Assembly: GCF_001423695.1 (NCBI RefSeq) | Contig: NZ_LMOZ01000001.1 | Location: 692,443-756,442 of the forward strand | Source: Leifsonia sp. Leaf336 | Lineage (GTDB): Bacteria > Actinomycetota > Actinomycetes > Actinomycetales > Microbacteriaceae | Reading direction: 5' to 3' | DNA: 64,000 nucleotides | Shown: positions 52,093 to 63,100 of the stretch, in pieces | Layout: each line of letters starts with the position of its first letter | How positions within the stretch are numbered: position 1 is the first letter of the stretch | Notes under the pieces: model-generated | The model's database searches: none | Seen by the model: the letters and a program-made list of their open reading frames with translations, nothing else | What the model was told of the DNA's origin: nothing | Made by a program: the position numbers and the translations under genes

Positions 52093-53187
52093 TTACTTGA
52101 TGCTGGCGACGGCCTTGCTGACCTTGGAGGACAGGTCGTTCGACAGCGGGGCCGAGCCGGCCTGCTCCGAAGCGGCCTTCTGAGCGTCGCTGCTGATGAC
52201 GTAGTCGACGTAGCCCTTCACGAGGCCCGCCTTGGCAGCGTCCTTGTACTCCTGGCAGGCGACGACGTACGAGACGAGGACAAGCGGCCAGGCACCCTTG
52301 GAGCTGTCCTTGCGGTTGATCTGGATGGCCAGGTCGTTCGTCCCACGACCCGAGGCGATCGGCGAGGCGGCGACCACGGCGGCCGCGCCGTCGGCGCTGA
52401 TCTTGTTGTAGGTGTCTCCGACCTTCAGCTGCGCGATCGAGAGACCAGCGGAGCCCGACTCGTCGATGTAGGTGATCGAGTTCTTCGCGTTCTTCGTGGC
52501 GTCCGCGACACCCGAGGTGCCCTTGGCGGCGTCACCGACCTGGAACGGGAAGGTCTGCGAGGCCGGAGCCGTCCAGACCGACGGAGCGTTCGCAGCGAGG
52601 TAGTCGGTGAAGTTCTGCGTGGTGCCCGAGTCGTCGGAGCGGTGAACGACCGTGATCGGAGCCGACGGGAGCGTGGCGCCCGAGTTCTGGCTCTTGATCT
52701 TGGCGTCGTCCCAGGCGGTGATCTTGCCCGAGAAGATGCCGGCGATCGTGTCGGCGTCGAGTTTGAGGTCCTTCACGCCGTCCACGTTGTACGCGATGGC
52801 GATCGGGGAGATGTAGACCGGGAGGTCGATGCCCTTGCTGCTCGGCGCGCAGCCGGCGAAGGTGCCGCCGAGCTCGGCGTCGTTGAGGGCGGCGTCAGAG
52901 CCGGCGAAGTCGGCAGCGCCCGAGATGAAGCTCTTGCGGCCTGCGCCGGAGCCCTGCGGGTCGTAGTTGACGGTGACCTTGGGGTTGGCCTGCTGGAAGC
53001 CCGCGATCCAGACGGTCTGGGCGGCACCCTGAGCCGACGAGCCGATGCCGTTGAGCGTGCCGGACAGGTTCGACGGCTTGGCCGTGGTGGTCGCCGGGGT
53101 GCTGCCCTCGTTCGACGCACAAGCGGTGAGGGAGATGGCGGCGGCGGCGAGGAGTGCCACGGGAACGCCAAGACGCTTCAGTTTCAC
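52093..53187 (-). CDS. pstS: phosphate ABC transporter substrate-binding lipoprotein
   Basis: The phosphate-binding lipoprotein, 364 residues. The signal peptide ends ISLTAC with the lipidated Cys near residue 23. The mature protein has GSSAQGAAQTVWIAGFQQAN, VNYDPQGSGAGRKSFISGAA and FAGSDAALNDAEL, the phosphate-contact regions of PstS. It is the first gene of the operon, with a Pho-box-like repeat 95 bp upstream, so it should be induced by phosphate shortage. Confidence 0.97.
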   Translation of the reverse strand: MKLKRLGVPVALLAAAAISLTACASNEGSTPATTTAKPSNLSGTLNGIGSSAQGAAQTVWIAGFQQANPKVTVNYDPQGSGAGRKSFISGAADFAGSDAALNDAELGGTFAGCAPSSKGIDLPVYISPIAIAYNVDGVKDLKLDADTIAGIFSGKITAWDDAKIKSQNSGATLPSAPITVVHRSDDSGTTQNFTDYLAANAPSVWTAPASQTFPFQVGDAAKGTSGVADATKNAKNSITYIDESGSAGLSIAQLKVGDTYNKISADGAAAVVAASPIASGRGTNDLAIQINRKDSSKGAWPLVLVSYVVACQEYKDAAKAGLVKGYVDYVISSDAQKAASEQAGSAPLSNDLSSKVSKAVASIK

Positions 53188-53281
53188 AGTTGTCCCTTCC
53201 GGGGATCAGTAACAACAGGACGGGGTCGGTGCGACCCGCGTGAGACGCTATTCCCGGTGTCTGTCCAGAGTCCCCCGCACT

Positions 53282-53299
53282 GGTAAACGGAAGGTAAAC
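53282..53299 (-). promoter_or_regulatory. Pho-box-like direct repeat upstream of pstS
   Basis: GGTAAAC occurs at 53282-53288 and 53293-53299, 11 bp apart; on the pstS strand the site reads GTTTACCTTCCGTTTACC. The 11-bp period and GTTnACC word resemble the PhoP box of actinobacteria (GTTCACCTTCCGTTCACC-like). It lies about 95 bp upstream of pstS, a typical activator place. Confidence 0.7.
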
Positions 53300-53319
53300 A
53301 AGGGTTGGCTAGCTGGTGG

Positions 53320-53349
53320 GGTGGGCCACTGGCGAGCCAGTGGCCCACC
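53320..53349 (-). terminator. 14-bp hairpin after the L,D-transpeptidase gene
   Basis: GGTGGGCCACTGGC (53320-53333), loop GA, GCCAGTGGCCCACC (53336-53349). It lies immediately downstream of the L,D-transpeptidase stop (53352) on the minus strand and before the Pho-box-like repeat, so it insulates the pst promoter from read-through. Confidence 0.75.
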
Positions 53350-53351
53350 GA

Positions 53352-54272
53352 TCATTCCACGATGCTGATCGGGGTGCCCAGCGGAAGTCGGTCGACTGCC
53401 TCGATAGCCTCACGGCCCAAGCGGATGCACCCGTGCGACACCGCGCCGGAGGCGACGTCCTGGTAATGCACTCCGATGAGTCCGCCGTCCGACCCGCCGA
53501 ACGGCTCGTCGGACCCGGTGGCGTGCAGTGAGGTCAACTGGATGCGATGGGTCGTCTGGCCCTGTTTCGGATCGAGGTACCGTGCCTGGAGGTATCCGGT
53601 GGTGCCGGTGGGCGTGGGTGTGTCCGCGGTGCCCACTCCGACGGCGAAGCTCACGGCGCCCTTCCCGTCCGCGTCGGTGATCGTGAGGGTCTGGGCGGAG
53701 GCCGAAACGACGATGCGGTGAGTGAGGGCGCCGAGCGGTTTCAGTGCGGCGGAGGGCATCCACGCCGCCGTCTGGGCGGGCGCGGTCGTGCCGTCGGCGA
53801 CCTGCGAGGGAAGTACGCTGCGGCTCGCTGTGAGGACCATCGACCAGTCACCCTTCGTGGCGACCGGAACGACGACCGTCGGCTTGCCGAGGAAGTCCGT
53901 CGCGAGCACCCGAGCGATCGGCGTGGTGAAGTCGCCACCGTAGACGGGGGTGTCGAATGCGACCGTCTTGGCCGTAGTGAACCGCGGCTCATCCGGCTCC
54001 GGCAGGAGTCCGGGGATGACCGCCTTATAGTCGGCGGCGGGAAGCGCGGCGATCGCGGACGGAGTGAGTTCGGCGGGGAGCGGAGGCCCTGCCTCCGCTG
54101 ACGCCGTCGAGACGGGTGTCGGCGTGCGTGGGGCTTCGGAAGCGTTCGGTGTGCAGGCGGTGAGTGCACAGACGACTGCGATGCCGAGGGCGCCGGCACG
54201 TGCTGTGGCGACGCGCGACATGATCCGGCGCGAGGTGGCGCGGCGCGACGTGGGGAGTGATGGCTGCTTCAT
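53352..54272 (-). CDS. L,D-transpeptidase (YkuD) lipoprotein
   Basis: A 306-residue exported enzyme that makes 3-3 peptidoglycan cross-links. A basic N-terminus and a lipobox (VVCALTAC) give a lipoprotein anchor. The C-terminal YkuD domain has RIVVSASAQTLTITDADG, the His motif IGVHYQDVA and the catalytic motif SHGCIRL with C282. The N-terminal 130 residues are a linker and a domain with unknown role. It is flanked on both sides by hairpins, so it forms a single-gene transcript. Confidence 0.93.
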   Translation of the reverse strand: MKQPSLPTSRRATSRRIMSRVATARAGALGIAVVCALTACTPNASEAPRTPTPVSTASAEAGPPLPAELTPSAIAALPAADYKAVIPGLLPEPDEPRFTTAKTVAFDTPVYGGDFTTPIARVLATDFLGKPTVVVPVATKGDWSMVLTASRSVLPSQVADGTTAPAQTAAWMPSAALKPLGALTHRIVVSASAQTLTITDADGKGAVSFAVGVGTADTPTPTGTTGYLQARYLDPKQGQTTHRIQLTSLHATGSDEPFGGSDGGLIGVHYQDVASGAVSHGCIRLGREAIEAVDRLPLGTPISIVE

Positions 54273-54290
54273 GATGGGCTGCGACGACGG

Positions 54291-54317
54291 CGGGGTGGAT
54301 GCATCGCATCCACCCCG
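54291..54317. terminator. 12-bp hairpin between secreted protein and L,D-transpeptidase genes
   Basis: CGGGGTGGATGC (54291-54302), loop ATC, GCATCCACCCCG (54306-54317). It follows the stop of the secreted-protein gene (54327) by 9 bp on the minus strand and probably ends that transcript before the next gene starts at 54272. Confidence 0.8.
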
Positions 54318-54326
54318 TCTCTGGCG

Positions 54327-55112
54327 TCAGCCGCTCACCACGGGCAGGTTCTCGCCCGTGCCGGCCGGACCGGTCTGGCTCGGGCCAGCCGGGGCCGGCG
54401 TGGGCGCGGGGCCGTCGATGACGTCACCGGTGACGGTGATGGTGATGGAGTTGACCACACCCGAGGTCACGCCCGTGAAGGTGAACTCGATCTGTCCGGC
54501 TTGGGCGCTGCCGTCGAGGTAGAGCTGCGCGAAGACCGTGCCGCTCCGATCGGCGATGAAGGTGATGTCGGACATCTCGGTGCCGTTGTAGACGGCGGAC
54601 ACCGTCACGGTCTCGCCCGGCGTGTAGCCCGACGCGACGATCTGGACGCCCACGTTCGGGTCGGTCAGGTCGTCGGTGGAAACCGTTGTCGTGTTGGCCT
54701 CGATGCCCTTCGGGGCGCGGACGTCGAGCGCGATGGTGTTCGAGGCGTCGCCCGCGTCGGAGGTGGCGCTGACGGCGATGTCGGCGCCGTCGGCAGGCAG
54801 CACCAGGTCGGCCGCGGGAGTGAAGACCTCGTCGGCGAAGGCGCCGGTGGCATCGGCGGTGACGTCGTGGGTGTCGAGAACGCTCGAGTCCTCGGTGTTG
54901 GTGACGGTGATGGTCACGACCGCGTCGGCCGTGAAGCCGGTGCCCGAGACGTCGAGACCGGTGCCCCAGTCACCCGCGGTGAAAGTGGAGTTCGCGAGCG
55001 TCAGGGTGCCTGTGGCGGCACTGGCGGGAGCTGCTGCGAGAAGGCCCCCGGAGACGATGACGGCGGCGGCGACGGCCGAGGCGGCCAGTCGGGTGCGCGT
55101 GATTGAGATCAT
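54327..55112 (-). CDS. hypothetical secreted protein with Ig-like repeats
   Basis: A 261-residue exported protein. MISITRTRLAASAVAAAVIV starts a signal peptide with the cleavage site APASAA. The mature part has two or three Ig-like segments (GTLTLANSTFTAGDWGTGLD, IVASGYTPGETVTVSAVYNG, QIEFTFTGVTSGVVNSITIT). The end PAGTGENLPVVSG is Pro-rich and superficially like a sortase tail, but there is no hydrophobic helix or basic end, so it is not LPxTG-anchored. Probably a surface or released protein. Confidence 0.75.
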   Translation of the reverse strand: MISITRTRLAASAVAAAVIVSGGLLAAAPASAATGTLTLANSTFTAGDWGTGLDVSGTGFTADAVVTITVTNTEDSSVLDTHDVTADATGAFADEVFTPAADLVLPADGADIAVSATSDAGDASNTIALDVRAPKGIEANTTTVSTDDLTDPNVGVQIVASGYTPGETVTVSAVYNGTEMSDITFIADRSGTVFAQLYLDGSAQAGQIEFTFTGVTSGVVNSITITVTGDVIDGPAPTPAPAGPSQTGPAGTGENLPVVSG

Positions 55113-55131
55113 GATTCCCTTACAACGGATT

Positions 55132-55188
55132 GGCCGCGTCGATTGACGCGGCCTCCCGAATGTAGCGTTCTTCACGCGACAATCTCAA
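55132..55188 (-). promoter_or_regulatory. promoter and hairpin upstream of the secreted-protein gene
   Basis: On the minus strand TTGAGA (55183-55188), an 18-bp spacer and TACATT (55159-55164) form a promoter. GGCCGCGTC (55132-55140) and its complement (55145-55153) then form a hairpin inside the leader, 20 bp before the start. The hairpin could also end transcripts coming from mutT1 upstream. Confidence 0.5.
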
Positions 55189-55218
55189 ATTGAAATTTTT
55201 TCGCCCTGATGTCTGGTG

Positions 55219-56153
55219 TCAGGCCACCGCCGGCGCGTAGGTCTCGATCGAGACGATGCCCGACGCCGGGTTGGTCGCCGAGAGGTGGACGATCGAGAAT
55301 CCCCCGGTGTCGAGGTCGGCTGCATCGTTGAGGTATCCGCCGGGCATGGTGCCGGTGGCGAGGGCGATCTCCCGGAGGATCTCAGGTAGCACCGGCCCGT
55401 GGCTGCAGAGCACGGCGGTCTTGCGGGAGCGGACGCGCTTGCCGACGACCCTGCGGATATCACCCCTGCCCTCCTCGTAGGCGTCCTGGCTGATTCCGGC
55501 TTCACGACGCGGTTTGACGCCGGTCGCGGCGGCCAGCGGGGCGACCGTGGCGATGCAGCGCACCGCGTCACTGGTGATGATGCGTCGCGGCCGCCAAGCG
55601 CGCAGGGTCGGCACGTCGCCGGCCGCCTGCTTGACGCCGCGGTCGGTGAGCGGGCGCGCCGCGTCGGGGCCGTCCCAGCCGCCACGCGGCACCGCCTTGC
55701 CGTGACGAAGGGCGATGAGGGCGAAGGTGGAGGTGATGCCTTGCTTCACGAGTGCTTCGAAGGCGTCGAGGATCTCGACGTCGCGATCGTACGTGAGGTA
55801 GCCGCGCGCCTTCTTGAGGGTGACCCATTCGATCGCCGCGATCTCGGAATTGGGCACGAACGTCGACTGCGCGATCGCCTGATCGGTGACCTCCGCGGCC
55901 CAGAAGTGCACGATCTTCTCGCGGCCGGAGGCCAGCGGGTACGTCGAGATGCCCAGCGGGACGCCCAGCGTGACGGCCAGGCCGGTCTCCTCCTGGATCT
56001 CGCGCACGGCCGTCTGCGGGAGCGTCTCGCCCGGGTCGACCTTGCCCTTGGGGATCGTGACATCGCCGTACTTGGTGCGGTGCACCACGAGCATGACGAG
56101 CTTGTCGTCCACGATGCGCCAGCACAGGGCGCCCGCGGCGTAGATGGCGAGGC

Positions 56154-56157
<4 letters not shown>
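55219..56157 (-). CDS. mutT1: MutT1-type Nudix hydrolase / histidine phosphatase fusion
   Basis: A 312-residue two-domain enzyme that removes oxidised or other non-standard nucleotides. The Nudix box is [20 protein letters not shown] followed by TGL, in the first half; the second half has a SixA-type histidine phosphatase domain with [16 protein letters not shown] and [11 protein letters not shown]. Mycobacterial MutT1 has this order and removes phosphate from 8-oxo-GTP and dinucleoside polyphosphates. The GTG start overlaps ppk1 by 4 bp, so the two are co-transcribed. Confidence 0.9.
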
Positions 56158-58367
<2,210 letters not shown>

Positions 58368-58458
58368 GCCCACCATCATGGCACCGGTCGCGCGGCGAGC
58401 GGCACGAGTCTCGGTTAACTGTGGACAAACGCCCGTCACGGCGGGTTGTGCAGAACGA

Positions 58459-59151
58459 TCAGGGGTGCACGGAGGACGGCAGGCGGTCGTTCTCGTCCTC
58501 ATAGACGTTGAAGCGGTAGCCGACGTTGCGCACGGTCCCGATGAGCGACTCCAGGTCGCCGAGCTTCGCGCGCAGCCGGCGTACGTGGACGTCGACCGTG
58601 CGCGTGCCGCCGAAGTAGTCGTAGCCCCACACCTCGCTCAGCAGCTGCTCGCGCGTGAACACCCGCGACGGGTGGGTCGCGAAGAACCGAAGCAGCTCGA
58701 ACTCCTTGAAGGTGAGGTCGAGCTGGCGTCCGTGCGCCTTCGCCGAATAGCTGGCCTCGTCGATCGTGACGCCCGACGCCTGGATCTTCGACTGCGAGTG
58801 GTCCTGGCCCTGCCGCCCGATCGCCAGCCGGATACGCGCGTCGACCTCCGCCGGGCCGGCGCTGTCGAGGACAACGTCGTTCACGCCCCAATCCGCGCTC
58901 ACGGCCGTGAGGCCGCCCTCGGTGAGCACCAGCAGCAGCGGGACCGTGATGCCGGTCGTCGTGAGGATCTTGCACAGCGACTTGGCGCTGGCGAGATCGC
59001 GCCGGGCGTCGACGAAGATCAGGTCGCACGCGGGAGCGTTGACCAGCGATGCCGGTTCTGCGGGGATCTGACGGGTGCGGTGGCTGAGGAGGCCGAGGGC
59101 GGGAAGCACCTCTGCTTCTGGCGCAGACGTGAGGATCAACAACTGCGCCAC
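58459..59151 (-). CDS. GlnR-like orphan response-regulator transcription factor
   Basis: A 230-residue OmpR-type regulator with no kinase gene nearby. The receiver starts [14 protein letters not shown], so the usual acidic pair is missing, and the conserved Lys near its end is replaced ([15 protein letters not shown]). An Asp in [10 protein letters not shown] is at the phosphorylation site. The C-terminal winged helix is [46 protein letters not shown] and VRNVGYRF. Such features mark phosphorylation-independent GlnR-type nitrogen/phosphate regulators. GTG start with GAGGAGG upstream. Confidence 0.88.
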   Translation of the reverse strand: MAQLLILTSAPEAEVLPALGLLSHRTRQIPAEPASLVNAPACDLIFVDARRDLASAKSLCKILTTTGITVPLLLVLTEGGLTAVSADWGVNDVVLDSAGPAEVDARIRLAIGRQGQDHSQSKIQASGVTIDEASYSAKAHGRQLDLTFKEFELLRFFATHPSRVFTREQLLSEVWGYDYFGGTRTVDVHVRRLRAKLGDLESLIGTVRNVGYRFNVYEDENDRLPSSVHP

Positions 59152-59291
59152 CCAGTTCCTCCTCGCCCTCTTCGTGCCGTAATGCTACCGGAAACGCTTG
59201 CACCGCCGGACCGCAGAGGATCGCACGCAGCCGCGAGGCATCCCGCGGGGGAGGGGAGGCGCGCCTCGCGACCTCAGGGCACAATGGTGGG

Positions 59292-59648
59292 ATGAGCGAC
59301 ACACCGCAGGAACCGGGGCCGCAGGACCCGGGGCCGCTGGGCCCGGCCGCAGCCGCAGGACCACCTCCTGAGCCGCTGCCGCGCGCCGCCGTCGCCTGGA
59401 GCGTCGGCGCGGTCTGGGCGCTCGCGCTCGTGCTCGGCGTCCTGATCGCGCTGCTGTCGCACCCCCTCCAGTACGCGTCGTGGATCTCGCTCGCCCTCGG
59501 CGTGTGCGTGATCGCCTCGTTCGGAGTCCAGCTCGCGACGCAGCAGAAGGACGGGTTCGTCAACCGGCTCGCGACCACCCTCACCGGAAGCTTCGTCATC
59601 CTCGGCGTCATCGGCGGCATCCTCGGCCTCATCACGCTCGGGCACTGA
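59292..59648 (+). CDS. hypothetical three-helix membrane protein
   Basis: A 118-residue protein with a Pro/Gln-rich N-terminus (PQEPGPQDPGPLGPAAAAG) and three helices: WSVGAVWALALVLGVLIALL, WISLALGVCVIASFGVQLAT and GSFVILGVIGGILGLITLGH. No family is recognised; it looks like a conserved actinobacterial small membrane protein, 13 bp upstream of a second small one. Confidence 0.75.
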   Translation: MSDTPQEPGPQDPGPLGPAAAAGPPPEPLPRAAVAWSVGAVWALALVLGVLIALLSHPLQYASWISLALGVCVIASFGVQLATQQKDGFVNRLATTLTGSFVILGVIGGILGLITLGH

Positions 59649-59661
59649 CTAGACTGGCCGT

Positions 59662-59772
59662 ATGCTCGTCGCTCTCGAACTCTTCTTCATCGGCCTGCTG
59701 GGTCTGGCCACCCTCGCCATCCTCGGTGTCTCCGGCGTGGTCGTCTACAACCTCTTCCGCGGCCAGCGCTAG
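59662..59772 (+). CDS. 36-residue single-helix membrane protein
   Basis: A small frame of 36 residues beginning MLVALELFFIGLLGLATLAI with the tail VVVYNLFRGQR. It starts with ATG 59662, 13 bp after the previous stop, and ends 2 bp before the nitrobindin-like gene start, with no room for other signals. The single helix with a short basic tail is typical of conserved small membrane proteins that many annotations skip. Confidence 0.7.
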   Translation: MLVALELFFIGLLGLATLAILGVSGVVVYNLFRGQR

Positions 59773-59774
59773 GC

Positions 59775-60374
59775 ATGATCGAGCTCCCCACCGACCTTCC
59801 GGCCGAACTCGTTCCGCTCTCCTGGCTGATCGGGGTCTGGGAGGGCACCGGTGTCGTCGACTACGCCGTCGGCGAGGAGGAGCACACCCAGCTGGAGTTC
59901 GGCCAGCGCATCAGCTTCAGCCAAGACGGCGAGGCGTACCTCAACTACTCGTCCACGTCGTGGGTGCTCGACGAGAACCGCACCCCGCTCGCGGCCGAGA
60001 CCGGCTATTGGCGGCTCAGCCGCACTCTGGTGGAGGGCGACCCCGGTCCGGCGATGCTGCCCGGCCAGGGCGCACGGCCCTTCGGCACGCCGCAGGCCGT
60101 CGAGACGCTCCGCTCCTCCAGCGGCGGCTTCGACATCGACGTCGCGATCATCCATCCCGACGGCGTGAGCGAGCTCTACATCGGCCAGGTGAACGGCCCG
60201 CGCATCGACCTGGCGACCGACGCCGTCGTACGCACCGCCGGCGCCAAGGAGTACAGCGCGGCGACGCGCCTCTACGGACTCGTCGAGGGGCACCTGCTCT
60301 GGGCCTGGGACATCGCGGCGCTGGGCCAAGACCTCCGCACGCACGCGTCGGCCCGGCTCGCCAAGGTCGACTGA
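59775..60374 (+). CDS. nitrobindin-like heme-binding protein (FABP/DUF1794 family)
   Basis: A 199-residue lipocalin-like protein. LIGVWEGTGVVDY is the GxWxGxG signature; LRTHASARLAKVD at the C-terminus contains the His that binds heme iron in nitrobindins. It probably binds heme and reacts with nitric oxide or peroxynitrite. It sits 2 bp from the small membrane ORF and 2 bp from ygfZ, so all are probably on one transcript. Confidence 0.9.
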   Translation: MIELPTDLPAELVPLSWLIGVWEGTGVVDYAVGEEEHTQLEFGQRISFSQDGEAYLNYSSTSWVLDENRTPLAAETGYWRLSRTLVEGDPGPAMLPGQGARPFGTPQAVETLRSSSGGFDIDVAIIHPDGVSELYIGQVNGPRIDLATDAVVRTAGAKEYSAATRLYGLVEGHLLWAWDIAALGQDLRTHASARLAKVD

Positions 60375-60375
60375 C

Positions 60376-61488
60376 GTGTCCGTCTCGCCCTTCCTCGCCC
60401 TCCCCGGCGCCGTCGACACAGCGCAGAGCGGAGTGCCGTCCCACTACGGCAGCCCTCTCGCGGAGCAGCGCGCCCTCGTCGACGGCGGAGCGATCGTCGA
60501 CCTGTCGGATCGCGCGGTCCTCTCGATCACCGGTCCGGATCGGTTGAGCTGGCTCAACTCGCTGACCAGCCAGTCGCTGCTCGGCCTCCAGCCCGGGGAG
60601 TCGTCCGAGACGCTGCTGCTCGACGTCACCGGTCGCGTGGAGCACGCCGTCCGGCTGATCGAAGACGGCACGGCGCTGTGGCTCCTCGTCGACCGCCCCG
60701 AGGCCGCGGGCCTCCTCTCCTGGCTCGACTCGATGCGGTTCATGCTCCGCGTCGAGCTCGCCGACCACACCGAGTCCCTCGCGACGATCGGCACGCTCGG
60801 CGAACCGCCGCTGCCGCTCGCCGCGCCCCACGGCGTGCCGCTGGTGTGGCACGACCCCTGGCACGCGGTGGCGCCGGGAGGCCACCAGTACGCCACCGGC
60901 GAGCATCCCGGCGCCGGCTGGAGCTGGAGCGAGCGCCTCGTGCCCCGGGAGGCTCTGGCCTCCATCGTGTCGCGGGTCGAGTCGGGCGAGCTCGCCGTCG
61001 CCGGCACGCTCGCTGCCGACGCCCTCCGGATCGCCGCCTGGCGGCCCCGGTTCGCCACCGAGGTGGACGAGCGCACCATCCCGCACGAGCTCGACTGGCT
61101 CCGCACCGCGGTGCACCTGACCAAGGGCTGCTACCGCGGGCAGGAGACGGTCGCGAAGGTTCACAACCTCGGCCACCCGCCGCGGCGCCTCGTGATGCTC
61201 CACCTCGACGGGTCGGAGGGCGTGCATCCCGTGGCCGGTGCCGAGGTCACGCTCGACGGCCGGGTCGTCGGAACGGTCACCTCATCGGCGCTGCACTACG
61301 AGCTCGGGCCGATCGCGCTCGCGGTCGTCAAACGTGGCACCGACGCCACGGCCACGCTGACGGTCGAGGCCGACGGCAGCCTCGTCGCGGCGGCGCAGGA
61401 GGTCGTGGTGCCTCCCGAGGCGGGAGCGGAGGCCCACGTGCCCCACCTGCCGCGGCTGGGTGCCGTCACCCGCAACCCGCGCGCCTGA
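60376..61488 (+). CDS. ygfZ: YgfZ/GcvT-like folate-binding protein
   Basis: A 370-residue tetrahydrofolate-binding protein that helps Fe-S enzyme assembly or repair. The family signature KGCYRGQETVAKV is present, and the GcvT-like fold begins with SLTSQ-like TGPDRLSWLNSLTSQS. It starts with GTG 60376, 2 bp after the preceding stop. It is likely to work with Fe-S cluster proteins under oxidative or nitrosative stress, consistent with the heme protein upstream. Confidence 0.93.
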   Translation: MSVSPFLALPGAVDTAQSGVPSHYGSPLAEQRALVDGGAIVDLSDRAVLSITGPDRLSWLNSLTSQSLLGLQPGESSETLLLDVTGRVEHAVRLIEDGTALWLLVDRPEAAGLLSWLDSMRFMLRVELADHTESLATIGTLGEPPLPLAAPHGVPLVWHDPWHAVAPGGHQYATGEHPGAGWSWSERLVPREALASIVSRVESGELAVAGTLAADALRIAAWRPRFATEVDERTIPHELDWLRTAVHLTKGCYRGQETVAKVHNLGHPPRRLVMLHLDGSEGVHPVAGAEVTLDGRVVGTVTSSALHYELGPIALAVVKRGTDATATLTVEADGSLVAAAQEVVVPPEAGAEAHVPHLPRLGAVTRNPRA

Positions 61489-61500
61489 CGCCTTCGCCGG

Positions 61501-62328
61501 CTACACCGGTGCGACGGCATCCCACGCAACGGTGAGCTCGCCCAGTCGCCAGCGGGAGCGGTCTCCCACGATGGGCCAGCCGGCGTCCCGCATACCCTGG
61601 GCCAGCGCGATCCAGCGCTGCTTGGGGCCGTAGGCGGCGAGCGGTGCGTGGACGCGCCAGAGGCGGTCGAGGTCCTGGAGGTACACGTGCACGCGTTCCC
61701 CCGGCACATTGCGGTGGATGAGCGCCTTGGGCAGCCGCTCGGCCACGACGCTCGGCGCGTCCAGCCCGCGGAGGCGCAGCGAGATCGACAGCGTCTGCGG
61801 TCCGGTCGCGTCGAGGGTGACCCAGCTGGAGACCCGGCCTATCTCGTCGCACGTGCCCTCGATGAGCGCACCGCCCAGCTGCAGGCGGCCGAGCATCCGG
61901 CTCCAGGCGGCGTCGACCTCCGACTCGTCGTACTGCCGGAGCACGTTGAAGGCCCGGATGACGGCGGCGTGCCGCCCCTCGGGCAATGGCACCTCGAATC
62001 CGCCGACGCGGAAACCCACTCGCGCCCGCGGATCGAATCCGGTGCTGCCCGCGCGCACAGACTCGAGCTGGACCAGCGCGGTCCGCACCCGCCCCGGATC
62101 GATCTCGAGCCCGAGCACCTCCACGTCGTGGCGGACGCGCGCCAGCCGGTGCTGGAGTTCGAACGCCGTCACTCCGCTCGCGCCGTAGCCGAGGTCGACG
62201 ACCAGGGGGTCGCCCGTCCGACGCAGCACGGGCAGGGAGGCGATCCAGCGGTCCACGCGCCGCAGCCGGTTCGTATTGGTCGTGCCGCGAGTGACCGCGC
62301 CGACGGCGCGGGAGGACGTGGACGGCAT
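61501..62328 (-). CDS. class I SAM-dependent methyltransferase
   Basis: A 275-residue methyltransferase-fold protein. [20 protein letters not shown] is motif I (DLGxGxG-like) and [20 protein letters not shown] motif II with the acidic residue that binds the ribose of SAM. The substrate is not known. It diverges from gpmA, with only 17 bp between the two start codons, so the transcripts probably begin at or near the ATGs. Confidence 0.85.
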   Translation of the reverse strand: MPSTSSRAVGAVTRGTTNTNRLRRVDRWIASLPVLRRTGDPLVVDLGYGASGVTAFELQHRLARVRHDVEVLGLEIDPGRVRTALVQLESVRAGSTGFDPRARVGFRVGGFEVPLPEGRHAAVIRAFNVLRQYDESEVDAAWSRMLGRLQLGGALIEGTCDEIGRVSSWVTLDATGPQTLSISLRLRGLDAPSVVAERLPKALIHRNVPGERVHVYLQDLDRLWRVHAPLAAYGPKQRWIALAQGMRDAGWPIVGDRSRWRLGELTVAWDAVAPV

Positions 62329-62345
62329 ATGACAAGATTAATCGC

Positions 62346-63095
62346 ATGGCCGCTCCCTATACTCTGATCCTTCTCCGCCACGGCAACAGCGAGTGGAACC
62401 AGCAGAACCTGTTCACCGGCTGGGTCGACGTCCGGCTCAGCGAGCAGGGCGTCGCCGAGGCCAAGCGCGCCGGCGAGCTGCTGGCCGAGTCGGGCCTCGA
62501 GCCCGACATCCTCTACACGTCGGTCCTCACGCGCGCCATCCAGACTGCGAATTACGCGCTCGACGTGGCCGACCGTCTCTGGATCCCCGTCGAGCGGTCG
62601 TGGCGCCTCAACGAGCGCCACTACGGTGCCCTCCAGGGCCTCGACAAGGCCGAGACCCTCGAGAAGTACGGGCCCGAGCAGTTCCAGCTCTGGCGCCGGT
62701 CGTTCGACGTGCCCCCGCCGCCTTTGCCCGACGACAGCCAGTGGTCACAGGCCCACGACCCGCGTTACGCCGATCTCGGCGACGACCTCCCGCGCACCGA
62801 GTGCCTCAAGGACGTCATCGCGCGCATGCTGCCCTACTGGGAGTCCGACATCACGACCAGCCTCGCCGAGGGCAAGACCGTGCTCGTCACGGCGCACGGA
62901 AACTCGCTTCGCGCCCTGGTGAAGCACCTCGACGGCATCTCGGACGACGAGATCGCCGAGCTCAACATCCCCACCGGCATCCCGCTGGTCTACAAGCTCG
63001 ACGAGACGTTCGCGCCGATCGAGCCCGCTGTATACCTCGACCCGGAGGCCGCTGCCGCCGGCGCCGCCGCGGTCGCCGCCCAGGGTAAGAAGTAG
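62346..63095 (+). CDS. gpmA: 2,3-bisphosphoglycerate-dependent phosphoglycerate mutase
   Basis: A glycolytic enzyme of 249 residues that interconverts 3- and 2-phosphoglycerate. [20 protein letters not shown] gives the phospho-His H12, [20 protein letters not shown] the substrate loop, and [18 protein letters not shown] the second active-site His. Length and motifs are typical of GpmA. The last residues are Ala-rich. A 2H-phosphoesterase frame follows 5 bp after its stop. Confidence 0.97.
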   Translation: MAAPYTLILLRHGNSEWNQQNLFTGWVDVRLSEQGVAEAKRAGELLAESGLEPDILYTSVLTRAIQTANYALDVADRLWIPVERSWRLNERHYGALQGLDKAETLEKYGPEQFQLWRRSFDVPPPPLPDDSQWSQAHDPRYADLGDDLPRTECLKDVIARMLPYWESDITTSLAEGKTVLVTAHGNSLRALVKHLDGISDDEIAELNIPTGIPLVYKLDETFAPIEPAVYLDPEAAAAGAAAVAAQGKK

Positions 63096-63100
63096 CGGTC

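Noticed and set aside
54327-54365. LPxTG-type sortase signal at the end of the secreted protein
   Set aside because: LPVVS does not match LPxTG, and no hydrophobic helix or basic tail follows; a terminator comes 9 bp later.
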